64,000 nucleotides of DNA from Vibrio sp. JC009 (GCF_029016485.1 NZ_CP092107.1:124001-188000); one strand, 5' to 3'. Positions 15,954 through 25,801 are shown, counted from the first letter of the stretch. Made by a program: numbers and translations. The notes: generated by a model from the sequence alone, not told the origin.

Positions 15954-18113
15954 ATGAAATTAAAGAGCAGACTGGTACTTGGGAATATGCTTATGGTCAT
16001 TTTGACTATGGGCTGCCTGTCTGTTTCTCAGTTTTTTATTTCATCTTACTTTGCCGGTGAAATGCTGGAAAAAACTTCCGATAGCATGTCGGAAAGGTTT
16101 GTCGCTCATGCACGGGAAAAAGCAGAGCAGTCGATAAACTACTTATCGGAAGCTCTTCTTAACCCTATGTACTTTTATGATGTTGAGACGATTCATCAAA
16201 TACTGGAACCTGCGCTAAAAGACAGCTCCACACTGGAAATTAAAGTATTTGATAACAAAGGTGTTGTGATTCATACGGGAAGCGAACTGACGAATGACTA
16301 CGGTATGGCACTTAAGATGCCTTCGCTGGAGAAAACCGTATTAACAGACAGGAAAGTGTACGTTGAAAATGAAATGGATGTACTTTCAATTGCGCAGCCT
16401 CTCATCTTAAATACCGAGCTGCTTGGCGGTGTGATGATGAAGTATTCGCTCAAGGCCATTCAGGAAGATATTCAGAACAACAAAAGTATTATCACAGACA
16501 TCAATCAGTTAAGCCGCCAGTATAGTACGCTTCTGCTCGCTGTTATCACCATTTTAATGTGTCTGATAAGTCTGGCTTTGTCTGTATTAATGGCAAATAC
16601 GCTAATCGCCCCGATAACCCGCTTAGTTCGCCACTCTAAGCGCATAAGTAAAGGTCAGTACTTAACACCAAACAACATTCATCGAAATGATGAATTGGGT
16701 CAGTTAGCAAATTCATTCAATGAAATGGACTCAAACCTGAAACAGCGAACTGACGCCATCGAATTTCTTGCATACCATGATCCGCTAACTAAGTTGCCTA
16801 ACCGGACACAGTTTATCGAGTTCTTAGATAAAAAGCTGACATCAGAAAAAGATTCCCGGTTTGCTATATTTTTTATCGACTTAGATGAGTTTAAGCGCGT
16901 CAATGATAATTTAGGTCACCAGGCGGGAGACGAACTTCTTTGCAAAGCAGCAGAACGAATCAGGGATAGCCTGGGTAAAACAAGCAGTGCTGAAAAGTTC
17001 CGGTGTGACAGTTTATTAGCCAGAGTTGGCGGGGATGAGTTTCTGCTTTATTTATCAGATGTTAATGAAGCAGCCATGGCTTACAAGTTTGCATCCGCCA
17101 TATTAAATGAGCTTGATTTGCCGATATTTTTAGATGCGCCCGGAGAGTCGGTGGTGGTTGGTGCAAGTATTGGCATTGCCTTTTCCACCGGCTCTGACAA
17201 ATCTTCAGAAGAGCTGGTAAGAAATGCAGATATTGCTATGTATGCAGCGAAAGCCGGCGGAAAAAGAGACTACAGCCTTTTCAACTGCGAGATGGAAGAG
17301 CTGGTTACTAACCGGGGTGAAATTGAGCGGGATCTGCGCTTAGCCTTATCTGATTTTAGTCAGTTTGAGCTGGTCTACCAGCCAAAAATCGATCTGAAAT
17401 CCGGTCAGATAACGGGAGCAGAAGCACTGCTACGTTGGCAACATCCGGACAAAGGTTACATTTCTCCCGTTGAATTTATTCCCGTTGCTGAAGCAACAGG
17501 TATTATCAATCCTCTTGGTGAATGGGTTATCGAGCAGACATGCCGCGACATACAAAAGTGGAGTGATTTATTCGACATTTCTGACTTCCATGTTGCGCTG
17601 AATCTGTCGGCCAAACAGCTGTATGCCCGCAAAGTTACCGATCTTGTGCGGTTGAACCTGAGAAACTTCAGCTTGCCATCGTCATGTCTGCATGTTGAAG
17701 TGACAGAAACCGCTCTGATGCTTGATAAGCAAAGCGCCAAGAAAACGCTGGACAGTCTTCGCTCCCTTGGCATTGAGGTGTGGCTTGATGACTTTGGAAC
17801 GGGATATTCTTCACTGGGTTACTTACGCGAATTTAATATTGATGGCCTGAAAATTGACCGTAGCTTTGTTTCCGATATAGAAGATGATAAAAAGGACAGA
17901 GCGCTCTGTTCGGCAATGATTTCACTGGCTCACCAGCTGGGAATTCAGGTTGTGGCAGAAGGGATCGAAACAACTAAACAGTCTGACTTTTTAACGAAAG
18001 TAGATTGTGATTATGGTCAGGGCTATTTGTTTGATAAACCCATGTCGGCCGACGCGTTAGCGCAAAAATTACGCAGCCAGACAACGCCTGATAATGTTGT
18101 CTACATTTCATAG
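15954..18113 (+). CDS. HAMP-GGDEF-EAL c-di-GMP enzyme
   Basis: A 719-residue inner-membrane protein. Transmembrane helices lie at about 9-30 and 190-213 with a periplasmic domain between; HAMP about 214-268. The GGDEF domain has intact RVGGDEF (residues 359-363) and the metal site FFIDLDEFKRVND. The EAL domain (about 460-705) has AEALLRW (EAL at 490-492), VTETAL, DDFGTGYSSL and VVAEGIET, all consistent with active phosphodiesterase. It could therefore make or break c-di-GMP; direction in the cell is not predictable. It is the second gene of a three-gene operon with a PhnD-like binding protein and a P-loop protein. Confidence 0.93.
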   Translation: MKLKSRLVLGNMLMVILTMGCLSVSQFFISSYFAGEMLEKTSDSMSERFVAHAREKAEQSINYLSEALLNPMYFYDVETIHQILEPALKDSSTLEIKVFDNKGVVIHTGSELTNDYGMALKMPSLEKTVLTDRKVYVENEMDVLSIAQPLILNTELLGGVMMKYSLKAIQEDIQNNKSIITDINQLSRQYSTLLLAVITILMCLISLALSVLMANTLIAPITRLVRHSKRISKGQYLTPNNIHRNDELGQLANSFNEMDSNLKQRTDAIEFLAYHDPLTKLPNRTQFIEFLDKKLTSEKDSRFAIFFIDLDEFKRVNDNLGHQAGDELLCKAAERIRDSLGKTSSAEKFRCDSLLARVGGDEFLLYLSDVNEAAMAYKFASAILNELDLPIFLDAPGESVVVGASIGIAFSTGSDKSSEELVRNADIAMYAAKAGGKRDYSLFNCEMEELVTNRGEIERDLRLALSDFSQFELVYQPKIDLKSGQITGAEALLRWQHPDKGYISPVEFIPVAEATGIINPLGEWVIEQTCRDIQKWSDLFDISDFHVALNLSAKQLYARKVTDLVRLNLRNFSLPSSCLHVEVTETALMLDKQSAKKTLDSLRSLGIEVWLDDFGTGYSSLGYLREFNIDGLKIDRSFVSDIEDDKKDRALCSAMISLAHQLGIQVVAEGIETTKQSDFLTKVDCDYGQGYLFDKPMSADALAQKLRSQTTPDNVVYIS

Positions 18114-18127
18114 ATAATGGACTATTT

Positions 18128-18469
18128 ATGCTGGAAAAAATTAAACAACTTATCGCATCGACGGATGTGATTGTTCTTACCGGGCCAGGCCAGTCTGGAA
18201 AATCATGGCTGATAGAAAAATATAATAATCAGCCAGATATTTGCTCTATGGACGATGCTCATTTGTCGGATTCAGCAGAAATACTGGAGCTATGCCGGGC
18301 AGGTCTTAGCGAAGGAAAAAAAGTGATTCTGGCGGCGCAGTTTCGCAGCCAGGTGCCAGTTATCGGGATCAAAGCTCTGTGTAATGAAAAACACAAGTCG
18401 CTGCTGAATATTGACCTTGCAGGCTGGGATGAAGAGAAAGCTGAGCCTTCTTCCTTTACGAGTTTTTAG
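18128..18469 (+). CDS. Small P-loop protein
   Basis: A 113-residue soluble protein containing a Walker A-type loop GPGQSGKSWL (about residues 19-28) after a beta strand (VIVLTG) and a second hydrophobic strand, KKVILAAQF, at about 67-75. A SMDDAH segment between them could serve as a metal site. It resembles the core of a small NTPase but is too short for a known full family. It lies 14 bases after the GGDEF-EAL gene and ends eight bases before the convergent scrR gene. Function unknown. Confidence 0.65.
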   Translation: MLEKIKQLIASTDVIVLTGPGQSGKSWLIEKYNNQPDICSMDDAHLSDSAEILELCRAGLSEGKKVILAAQFRSQVPVIGIKALCNEKHKSLLNIDLAGWDEEKAEPSSFTSF

Positions 18470-18477
18470 GCAAGGGC

Positions 18478-19485
18478 TTATCTTTTGATTGTACTTTCGC
18501 GGACAGCAAGATGAAACGGCACAAAGCTGACATGTCCCTTAAGATCACAGCCCTTCTTCTCAATCATCTGATGCAGAAGCTCTGCGCTCACCCGGCCTGA
18601 TTCTTTAAAGTCATACACCAGCGAGGTGATCTTAGGGTTATAGTGAGCGGAAGCTTCACCACCGCCGACACCGCAGATGCTGATATCCTGAGGGATTTTG
18701 TAGCCGTGCTCAATCAGGTAGTTTACCGCGCCGATTGCCATTTTGTCGTTTACGGCAAAAATGGCGTCAGGTGTCTGTTTCTTCTCTTCTATCAGCTGTT
18801 TGCAGGCGTTGTAACCACTTTCGATAGTAAAGTTACCCAGAACAATAAGCGAGTCGCTCTGCTCTAAGCCGTGCTTTTGCAGTCCGTTCAGGTAGCCCTG
18901 CTTGCGGTCGATACCAACTGCGATATCCTGTTCACTTACTCCGATAAAAGCGATGTTTTTGTGGTTCCAGTCCACCAGGTGGTCGACCATGGTTTCCACT
19001 GCTGCGGCTTCGTCAAACAGTACGCATGGTGCATCATCGTGAGTACGCTGGCCCATAACCACCACCGGCTTTCCCAGCTTTTGGAACTTTTCTCTGTGTT
19101 CTGCGGTTAGCGTTGTGGCGATCAGAATAATTCCGTCAACCTGTTTTTCGGTAAAGAGATCAAGATACTCCAGCTCTCTTTTTACGCTGTGGCTGGAGTT
19201 ACCAAGGATGATGTTGTAGCCGTTAGCATCGAAGTATTCATCGATACCGGCGATATTTTCACTGGAAGAGGTGGCGTTAATTTTAGGAAGGATCACCCCA
19301 ATGGTCTGGCTGCGTTTAGAGTGCAGCGCTTTGGCAAGGGCATTGGGGCGATAGCCGGTTTCGTCCAGAACTTTCTGAATGCGGATCCGTACTTCTTCAC
19401 GGACATAACCGGAGTTATTGATAACACGGGAAACGCTGGAAATTGATGTGTCTGCCAGAGCCGCAATTTCTTTTATGGTGGCCAT
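18478..19485 (-). CDS. scrR: LacI-family repressor of the sucrose operon
   Basis: A 335-residue LacI/GalR regulator. The DNA-binding head reads MATIKEIAALADTSISSVSR with a hinge helix ALAKALHSKRS, followed by the periplasmic-binding-like sugar domain. It is last in the scrA-scrB-scrR group, 16 bases after scrB. Repeated AGGTTTTCAT-type dyads upstream of scrA are its probable operators. The assignment as ScrR comes from context; the ligand is probably a sucrose-derived sugar or fructose. Confidence 0.85.
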   Translation of the reverse strand: MATIKEIAALADTSISSVSRVINNSGYVREEVRIRIQKVLDETGYRPNALAKALHSKRSQTIGVILPKINATSSSENIAGIDEYFDANGYNIILGNSSHSVKRELEYLDLFTEKQVDGIILIATTLTAEHREKFQKLGKPVVVMGQRTHDDAPCVLFDEAAAVETMVDHLVDWNHKNIAFIGVSEQDIAVGIDRKQGYLNGLQKHGLEQSDSLIVLGNFTIESGYNACKQLIEEKKQTPDAIFAVNDKMAIGAVNYLIEHGYKIPQDISICGVGGGEASAHYNPKITSLVYDFKESGRVSAELLHQMIEKKGCDLKGHVSFVPFHLAVRESTIKR

Positions 19486-19501
19486 TCCCGTGTTTCCTTA
19501 T

Positions 19502-20944
19502 TCAATAATCATACTTCTCGAAGCGACTGATTATACACGAACTCTCTGAGCTAAGCGCCAGTTTGCTACTGCTCTTTGAAGGAAATACTCTTGATGTGAA
19601 TACTTCTTCGCCACCGTTTACAAAAATTTCGATGATTGAGTAATCAAAGAAGATTTGCAGATCCAGCTTATCGGATTTTGGCAGGGTGCATTCGCGGGTT
19701 CCGGCAAGGTAACCGCTATTGGTTCTGTCCAGAACAAGCCTGCCTGATTCAGGCTCATAGCTTAGTGAGATAAAACGGTCGCCTTCATCGGCCAGCTTCA
19801 GAGTAAAACCGTCCTTGATTGATTCTGCAGTCAGGTTCAGTTCAAAACAGTTTTCAGATTCTGCTACGTACCCAGACTGTTTATCCAGCTTAAATGCTTC
19901 CAGTTTGGACTCACTGCGGCGCAGTTCAACGTGCTCACTGAAAGGCTTTTGAACCACTTTACCCTTTTCAACAGAAAGCTCTCTTACCAGACTTAGCATA
20001 TGAATCCAGCCCTGTTCAAGGGTAGGCTGATTGTCTTCATCTGGAATACCGACCCATGCGCTAAGCAGTCTGCGGCCTTTGCTGTCATCGGTGGTTTGAG
20101 GGGCATAGAATTCAAAGCCCTGATCCAGAGGGCGGAATTCGCCGTGCTGGTAGCTCATGTTCTGGTAATCAAAGCTTCCGGTAAAATAGCCGTTATTGTG
20201 CAGGTTCTGGAACTGAGTACCATGCGGGCCGATGCCCTGAGGACAGCCGATAAGTATATCAGTATCGCCGATTGCAAACAGGTCCGGGCATTCAAACATA
20301 TAACCAAATTCTGTCAGGCCGTTGATGTTATTACCTGCAATTGGGCCTTCAAACTTCCAGTTGTAAGCATCCGGTGAAGAGTAAAGCAGTACCTGACCAA
20401 GTTCATCTGTTGTCTGGCCGCCAAGTACACAGTACCAGTTACCTTCATGCTGCCAGATTTTCGGGTCGCGGAAATGTGCGGTATAGCCTTCTGGGTGAGT
20501 GTGAATCACAGGGCCAATTTTGTGATACTTCTCGTTGGTGCTGTCAGTTGCTTTGACCAGACATTGTGTAGAAAAACGTTCGCCGTCTTCTGCCTTTTTG
20601 TTGCCGGTGTAAAGTAGGTGCAGTTCACCATCAAGTTCGAAAGCACTGCCAGAATAGCAGCCGTGTGTATCGTAGTCAGCATCCGGAGCCAGAGCCGTTG
20701 GTTTTAGTTCCCAGTGAACCAGGTCATTACTGACGCTATGTCCCCAGAATTTAGCGCCGTGCTCACAGGCAAACGGGTTCCACTGGAAGAAAAGGTGATA
20801 CTGACCATCAAATTCAATAAAACCATTAGGGTCGTTCAGCAAGCCCTTCGGTGCTGCCAGGTGAAACTTAGGGCGCAAGTGATTGCGAGGTTCTTGATCT
20901 GCCTGAAGGAGAACCGAGTCTGCTTGTTTAAGTAGTGAAGTCAT
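19502..20944 (-). CDS. scrB: Sucrose-6-phosphate hydrolase (GH32)
   Basis: A 480-residue cytoplasmic beta-fructosidase that splits sucrose 6-phosphate into glucose 6-phosphate and fructose. GH32 landmarks: LLNDPNGF with the nucleophile Asp about residue 38, QWNPFACEHG, the transition-state stabiliser in HFRDPKIW, and the acid/base Glu in MFECPDLF. The C-terminal beta-sandwich (from about 345) is complete. No signal peptide, as expected for an enzyme fed by a PTS. It is separated from scrA by an intercistronic hairpin. Confidence 0.93.
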   Translation of the reverse strand: MTSLLKQADSVLLQADQEPRNHLRPKFHLAAPKGLLNDPNGFIEFDGQYHLFFQWNPFACEHGAKFWGHSVSNDLVHWELKPTALAPDADYDTHGCYSGSAFELDGELHLLYTGNKKAEDGERFSTQCLVKATDSTNEKYHKIGPVIHTHPEGYTAHFRDPKIWQHEGNWYCVLGGQTTDELGQVLLYSSPDAYNWKFEGPIAGNNINGLTEFGYMFECPDLFAIGDTDILIGCPQGIGPHGTQFQNLHNNGYFTGSFDYQNMSYQHGEFRPLDQGFEFYAPQTTDDSKGRRLLSAWVGIPDEDNQPTLEQGWIHMLSLVRELSVEKGKVVQKPFSEHVELRRSESKLEAFKLDKQSGYVAESENCFELNLTAESIKDGFTLKLADEGDRFISLSYEPESGRLVLDRTNSGYLAGTRECTLPKSDKLDLQIFFDYSIIEIFVNGGEEVFTSRVFPSKSSSKLALSSESSCIISRFEKYDY

Positions 20945-20978
20945 AATTGATAACGCCTCAACGGAAAAAACGAAAAAT

Positions 20979-21005
20979 GGAAGTTCTGCATAAAACAGAA
21001 CTTCC
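20979..21005 (-). terminator. Intercistronic hairpin between scrA and scrB
   Basis: A perfect 10-bp stem GGAAGTTCTG/CAGAACTTCC. Read on the minus strand it is followed by a T-rich tract, so part of the scrA transcripts probably end here, giving more permease than hydrolase mRNA. Confidence 0.75.
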
Positions 21006-21026
21006 TTGTTCAGTTATACAGCGTTA

Positions 21027-22397
21027 TTAAGCTGTAGCTGCTTCACCGGTCTCTTCCTGACCAGGGCGAGCCAGAATTTTAGTGCAAACCATGGCTGTAG
21101 CCATTGCAACGACAATCATCGCAAGGTAGATACCCAGACCGTTACCCAGGTAAGCAGGGATCGCAGGGATAAATGTTACGCCCATTACTGAAGGTGCTAG
21201 CTGCATCAGAGTTGCGAATGCACCTGCTACCGCACCACCAATCATGCCTGAGATGAATACTTTGCTGTTTGGCAGAGTTACACCGAACAGTAGTGGCTCT
21301 GTAATACCGAAGAAACAAGGAACGATTGAAGAGTAGTTCAGTGCTTTCTGCTCTTTGTTTTTCAGAGACATAGTGTAAGCAATCGCGGCACCAGCCTGAC
21401 CAGCCATAGACGCAGTAATCAGTGCGTTAAGCGGGTTAATTTTCAGAGTAGAAAGGAAGTTCAGCTCAACAACCATCAGGCTGTGGTGAAGACCAGTTAC
21501 TGTCAGTACCTGCTGTAGTGCACCAAAGATAGCACCGCCGATACCGAACGGAAGGTCGATGATAGTTTCAGAAGAAATCATAACGCCGTGCTCAACAACT
21601 GCGAATACAGGGCCGATGATCAGAAGACCAGCCAGCATACCGATAGTGATAGTCAGGAACGGAGTGAAGATAAGCGTTACGACAGAAGGCATCCATGAAG
21701 AGATCCAGCGCTCAAGGTTTGCACCCAGAATACCTACGATTAGAGCCGGGATGATAGTGCCCTGGAAGCCCTGAACCTTAAAGATACCAAGAGAAAGTGC
21801 CTCTGCGTTACCGCTCGCCACAACCCATGCGTTTGGCAGCATAGGCGCAACCAGCATAAGACCAAGAACCATACCAACAACAGGTGTGCCGCCAAAGCGT
21901 TTAAACGCAGACCAGACAACCAGTGCAGGAAGGAAGATAAATACGGTGTCAGTAACAACCTGAGTCATAGTCAGAACTTCTGGTGAGAAAGTCACACCAA
22001 GTTGCTGAGCAAAACCACGCAGACCCATGAAAAGACCAGTAGCAACAAGAACCGGGATAAGCGGGATAAATACGTCAGCAAGAGAACGAAGCGCCTTCTG
22101 GAAAGGGCTCATGTTGTCGTAAGCTGCACCTTTCGCACTTTCAAGGCTTTCACCGTCAAGCTCTTGTTTAATCAGAGCGTGAATCTTGTTTACCAGGCCA
22201 GTGCCCAGGATGATCTGCTGCTGACCTGACTGAAAGAAGTAACCGGCAACTTTTTCGGTTGCTTTGATTTTTTCACCGTCTACTTTGTCGTTATCTTTTA
22301 CAACAACACGCAGGCGTGTTGCACAGTGTTCAAGTGCGCGGATGTTGTCTTTACCACCCAGGGCAGCTAACAAACTTGTTGCGATTTTCTGGTTCAT
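21027..22397 (-). CDS. scrA: PTS sucrose-type EIIBC component
   Basis: A 456-residue permease that phosphorylates sucrose during uptake. The N-terminal EIIB domain (1 to about 85) has the phosphorylated cysteine in LEHCATRLRV (Cys25). The EIIC membrane domain follows (about 105-450), with about ten helices and the ITEPLLFGV loop. No EIIA domain is fused, so it must borrow EIIA-Glc. The start at 22397 gives the canonical MNQKIATSLLAALGG end; an upstream in-frame extension covers the operators and is rejected. First gene of the scrABR group. Confidence 0.92.
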   Translation of the reverse strand: MNQKIATSLLAALGGKDNIRALEHCATRLRVVVKDNDKVDGEKIKATEKVAGYFFQSGQQQIILGTGLVNKIHALIKQELDGESLESAKGAAYDNMSPFQKALRSLADVFIPLIPVLVATGLFMGLRGFAQQLGVTFSPEVLTMTQVVTDTVFIFLPALVVWSAFKRFGGTPVVGMVLGLMLVAPMLPNAWVVASGNAEALSLGIFKVQGFQGTIIPALIVGILGANLERWISSWMPSVVTLIFTPFLTITIGMLAGLLIIGPVFAVVEHGVMISSETIIDLPFGIGGAIFGALQQVLTVTGLHHSLMVVELNFLSTLKINPLNALITASMAGQAGAAIAYTMSLKNKEQKALNYSSIVPCFFGITEPLLFGVTLPNSKVFISGMIGGAVAGAFATLMQLAPSVMGVTFIPAIPAYLGNGLGIYLAMIVVAMATAMVCTKILARPGQEETGEAATA

Positions 22398-22419
22398 AAT
22401 AAAATTTACCTTGTTGTAG

Positions 22420-22480
22420 GAAAAGCTTTTCATATTCACATGAAAAGGTTTTCATGTTTTGATGTGGTAAGGTTTTCATA
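22420..22480 (-). promoter_or_regulatory. ScrR operator cluster upstream of scrA
   Basis: GAAAAGCTTTTC (22420-22431), CATGAAAAGGTTTTCATG (22439-22456) and a half site AAGGTTTTCAT (22469-22479) share the same core. Spacing of about 20-27 bases suits a LacI-family tetramer or multiple dimers in the scrA promoter. Confidence 0.65.
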
Positions 22481-22734
22481 TTTGCAGATTTGAAGCAAGG
22501 ATCTTTTAAAATTTAACCAGGTGATCAGAGGAAAGTATGAGGATCCTCACATTACTGATGGTTTTATTACATGGAATTGAGGGAGGATTTGTTACCTGTG
22601 AACGAAACGAGAAAATTTATTGCTAAAGGATGAAGAAGAATAATATTTATCGCTGAGCCAGGAAGGTTAACCACGATTATCAGAGTCTGATGATAAATTT
22701 TTACCATCTTTTCAGATGCATAGATGGAGTAAAA

Positions 22735-23949
22735 ATGACTGATGTAATAAAGGGCGCGACTGGATTTGGAACTGATGTTGTTTGGGCCGGGGAAAAAGAA
22801 CAGAGAGTTCACAGGGCAACTCAGGTTCCGGTTGTGGTAAGCGTCTCATACGCCTACGACGATATGGACGAGTGGTATGATGTGGCAACCGGCAAAGCGC
22901 CTGGTCATATCTATGGTCGAAATACCAACCCAACGGTTGCCGCATTTGAAGAAAAGGTTCGTATTCTGGAAGGGGCGGAGGCTGCGACCAGCTGTACAAC
23001 TGGTATGGCTGCTATCAGCAATACGCTGTATACCTTTTTAAGACCGGGAGACAGAGTGGTCTCCATAAAAGATACTTATGGTGGTACCAACAGAATTTTT
23101 TCTGAGTTTCTGCCAAATATAAATGTGGAAGTGACTTTATGTGATACTGGAGACCACCAGGCGATGGAGCGGGAAATCAAGAAAGGCTGCAAAGTGGTCT
23201 ATCTGGAAACACCGACTAATCCCACTTTAAAAATCACAGATATTGAACGCATAGCAAAAGTGGCAAAACAAGTTGGCGCCATTGTGATTGCAGACAATAC
23301 TTTTGCTACCCCCGTCAATCAAAACCCGTTGAAACTGGGTGTGGATCTGGTTCTGCACAGTGCGACAAAATTTCTGGGCGGTCATGCCGATGCGTTGGGT
23401 GGGGTAGTGTGCGGAAGCAAAGAATTGGTGGAGCAGATCTATCATTACCGTGAAATTAACGGTGCATCGCTTGCTCCCTGGGACGCTTACCTTTTGCTAA
23501 GGGGAATGAAAACAATGAAACTCCGCGTTCTTCAGCAAGCGGAAAATGCGATGCAAATTGCCCGTTATCTGGAAAAGCATGAACTGGTTGAAGCGGTTTA
23601 CTATCCGGGTCTGGAGACTCACGCTCACCATGATATTGCCAAAAAGCAGATGAAAGGCTTTGGCGGTATGTTGAGTTTTGCTCTAAAAGGCGGAATGAAA
23701 TCAGTTTCAATTTTGTTGCCTCAACTAAAGCTGGCTAACTGCGCGGCAAACCTTGGCTCTGTTGAAACCACCTTTGGCCCTGCAAGGACAACAAGTCATG
23801 TTGAGGTTTCGGAAGAGGAGCGAAAAGCGATTGGTATCCCCGATGGTTTAGTTCGGGTATCGGCGGGTATTGAAGATACTGAAGACTTGATTGCGGATCT
23901 TGAGCAGGCGTTTGACTATTTGGCAGAGAGGATGAAAAGCAGAAGTTAG
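22735..23949 (+). CDS. Cystathionine gamma-synthase/lyase family PLP enzyme
   Basis: A 404-residue fold-type I PLP enzyme of sulfur amino-acid metabolism (MetB/MetC/methionine gamma-lyase family). The PLP lysine lies in LHSATKFLGGHAD, with the family's YLETPTNPTLKITDI and the C-terminal RVSAGIEDTEDLIADLEQAF. The start at 22735 is set by GGAG at 22725 and by homology. The exact reaction (gamma-synthase, lyase or another replacement enzyme) cannot be decided from motifs. It stands alone, divergent from the scr operon. Confidence 0.87.
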   Translation: MTDVIKGATGFGTDVVWAGEKEQRVHRATQVPVVVSVSYAYDDMDEWYDVATGKAPGHIYGRNTNPTVAAFEEKVRILEGAEAATSCTTGMAAISNTLYTFLRPGDRVVSIKDTYGGTNRIFSEFLPNINVEVTLCDTGDHQAMEREIKKGCKVVYLETPTNPTLKITDIERIAKVAKQVGAIVIADNTFATPVNQNPLKLGVDLVLHSATKFLGGHADALGGVVCGSKELVEQIYHYREINGASLAPWDAYLLLRGMKTMKLRVLQQAENAMQIARYLEKHELVEAVYYPGLETHAHHDIAKKQMKGFGGMLSFALKGGMKSVSILLPQLKLANCAANLGSVETTFGPARTTSHVEVSEEERKAIGIPDGLVRVSAGIEDTEDLIADLEQAFDYLAERMKSRS

Positions 23950-24135
23950 TTACTGAAGTGTCGTGTTAATGGGATTAAATAAGCCGGAACCTTGCTGTGG
24001 AGGGCGTGCATAGCAGGCCCTTTATCTTTACAACCTTTATCTGTGCTGAAATCTTGCACATATTCTGATGAGTCACAACCAACTCGTACAGACAGTCTGC
24101 TGGTATCGTGACTCTTCTTTTCAGAAAACAAACCC

Positions 24136-24161
24136 AAAAAGTTGCAGTTCTGCAACTTTTT
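24136..24161. terminator. Bidirectional terminator between convergent genes
   Basis: AAAAAGTTGCAG/CTGCAACTTTTT, a near-perfect 12-bp dyad with A- and T-tracts at its ends, between the PLP enzyme gene and the small secreted-protein gene. Confidence 0.75.
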
Positions 24162-24216
24162 AGAGGGTGAATTTATATGAAAATCAATTAGACAATTTAT
24201 TGCTATAAATGCCGGG

Positions 24217-24537
24217 TTACTTACTTCCTTCAATAGTTAGTCCTAAAGCCAATGGAGCGTCTCCACCTTCGTATAAGCTACTGCACCTATGATCATTTGT
24301 GATGTCAACCGGGCTATTTGTTACGATGGCATTGAGTGCCAAGCTGACGAGGCTACCATCATTATTCCAAGTGTAACTGGTTACGGCTTTATTTCGTTCA
24401 GAGCAACTAACATCTAATTCATCAGAAAACTTAAATTCAGCGGAATTTGGATAAATAGTAATTGATTTTATTTGAGTACTTTCCTGAGCAAAGGCAATAC
24501 CAGAGAATAATGACAAAAAAAGTAATAACTGCTTCAT
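24217..24537 (-). CDS. Small secreted hypothetical protein
   Basis: A 106-residue protein with a clear signal peptide (MKQLLLFLSLFSGIAFAQ, cleavage after AFA). The mature part has two cysteines (in DVSCSER and DHRCSS) that could form one disulfide, and a beta-rich look. No family is recognised. It belongs to an AT-rich islet between conserved genes and converges on the PLP enzyme gene. Probably periplasmic. Confidence 0.65.
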   Translation of the reverse strand: MKQLLLFLSLFSGIAFAQESTQIKSITIYPNSAEFKFSDELDVSCSERNKAVTSYTWNNDGSLVSLALNAIVTNSPVDITNDHRCSSLYEGGDAPLALGLTIEGSK

Positions 24538-25001
24538 TAAATATTCTCCAATTTAACCTTCAGTAGGCTTTATAGACATACTATAAATTTGACTGGCAGT
24601 ATCACTAGAGTCAGAATGATACAAAACGCTACAGTCCCCTTTGGTAAATCCAACCTCTACAGCCTGATCGACCTGCCATTGAGCCAGTCATCAACATCGT
24701 GGTCACTAGCCAAAGTAGAAAATGAAAAAATAATAAGAAAAAGTGATATTAATACCCTCATTAAATATAACCCAAATTAATATTTAGTACCAATCAATTA
24801 AAAATACGGGGAGTTATACGAGTGAAGTTGCTGCAATGCAAGATTTATTATATCAAGAAAAAACCAAAACTCATTAATAATGCCACCTTATATATTCGCT
24901 AGAAATATTCATTATTTCACTTGGAATAAATATTACCTCGTAACAAATAATATGATATAAATTCTCAATGAACTTATTAAAGAAAGTAAAAGGTTATTAG
25001 T
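24538..25001. other. AT-rich intergenic region
   Basis: This 464-base stretch separates divergent small genes of the islet. A 63-codon open frame at 24589 has no ribosome-binding site and unnatural composition, so I do not call it. No repeat or RNA gene is evident. Confidence 0.4.
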
Positions 25002-25574
25002 ATGAAAGGTAAAGCCTTTGTGTTTATACTAAATATCATGGCTGCAATCAATGCAACTCAAGCCTCTTCTTCAGAAAAGATATTTAATATTGGATTAGGT
25101 GGGGGTAACGCGGGAATTAAGTCTTACAAAGATAAAATCTACAATGATAACTTGGATGAACATTATGCATCTGAAATATCTTTAACATACATAACTGACT
25201 CAACACTTTATGCATCCTTGGGGGCTAGTTACCATAAACCAATAGGAACCTTTATGTCTGATAATGTTCTCCAGGTGGAAGATAATGAAGGTGAATTAAC
25301 TGGTGCTTTTGGGCTGCGCGCAACTATAGGCAAATATTTTGCCCTTGCAGAAAATGCATCTGGCCGTCATCTATTTAACGTCGGGGTTGGTGCATCCTTA
25401 ATTCGCCTTGATATCAATTCAGTAGATGATTCATATGATTCAGCATTAGCTTTTGAAGTTGGCTACCGCTTTGTATTTAATGATGGAGTTGGAGCTGGTT
25501 TCAGTATAACCCAGTTAGAAAATGACTATGATTCATTTACATTTGGCACATTCAACTTTAGCTACAGTTTTTAA
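25002..25574 (+). CDS. Outer-membrane beta-barrel-like protein
   Basis: A 190-residue protein with a signal peptide (to about ATQASS, residue 22) and alternating hydrophobic strands rich in Gly and aromatic residues (INIGLGGGN-like start, LTYITDSTLYASLGASY, FEVGYRFVF). It ends FNFSYSF with the terminal phenylalanine typical of BAM substrates. Size suits an eight-stranded barrel of the OmpW/OmpX scale. No closer family is recognised. It lies in an AT-rich islet with codon use different from flanking genes. Confidence 0.7.
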   Translation: MKGKAFVFILNIMAAINATQASSSEKIFNIGLGGGNAGIKSYKDKIYNDNLDEHYASEISLTYITDSTLYASLGASYHKPIGTFMSDNVLQVEDNEGELTGAFGLRATIGKYFALAENASGRHLFNVGVGASLIRLDINSVDDSYDSALAFEVGYRFVFNDGVGAGFSITQLENDYDSFTFGTFNFSYSF

Positions 25575-25801
25575 TAGAAATCCAGTGATCACGCTTAATG
25601 CTGACTAGTTAAGACATTTTGGAGTTGAAAATGGCGAACTTATTTATAAGGTATCATTCTAGCCCGTTTCTCACATTAGCCCCTAAAGTCACAGTCAGAG
25701 AGTAATTGAGTTAAATTGGAAAGGGGCATAGGCGTGACAGAGCCATTTGTCAGCTCTGATACAGACTAATCCACTTTATCTTTATCCTGAAAACCGCACA
25801 G

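Noticed and set aside
23946..24233. 95-codon open frame on the minus strand
   Set aside because: It runs through a bidirectional terminator and overlaps the 3' end of a real gene; no ribosome-binding site and no recognisable protein.
24589..24780. 63-codon open frame on the plus strand
   Set aside because: No ribosome-binding site, atypical composition and no supporting context.
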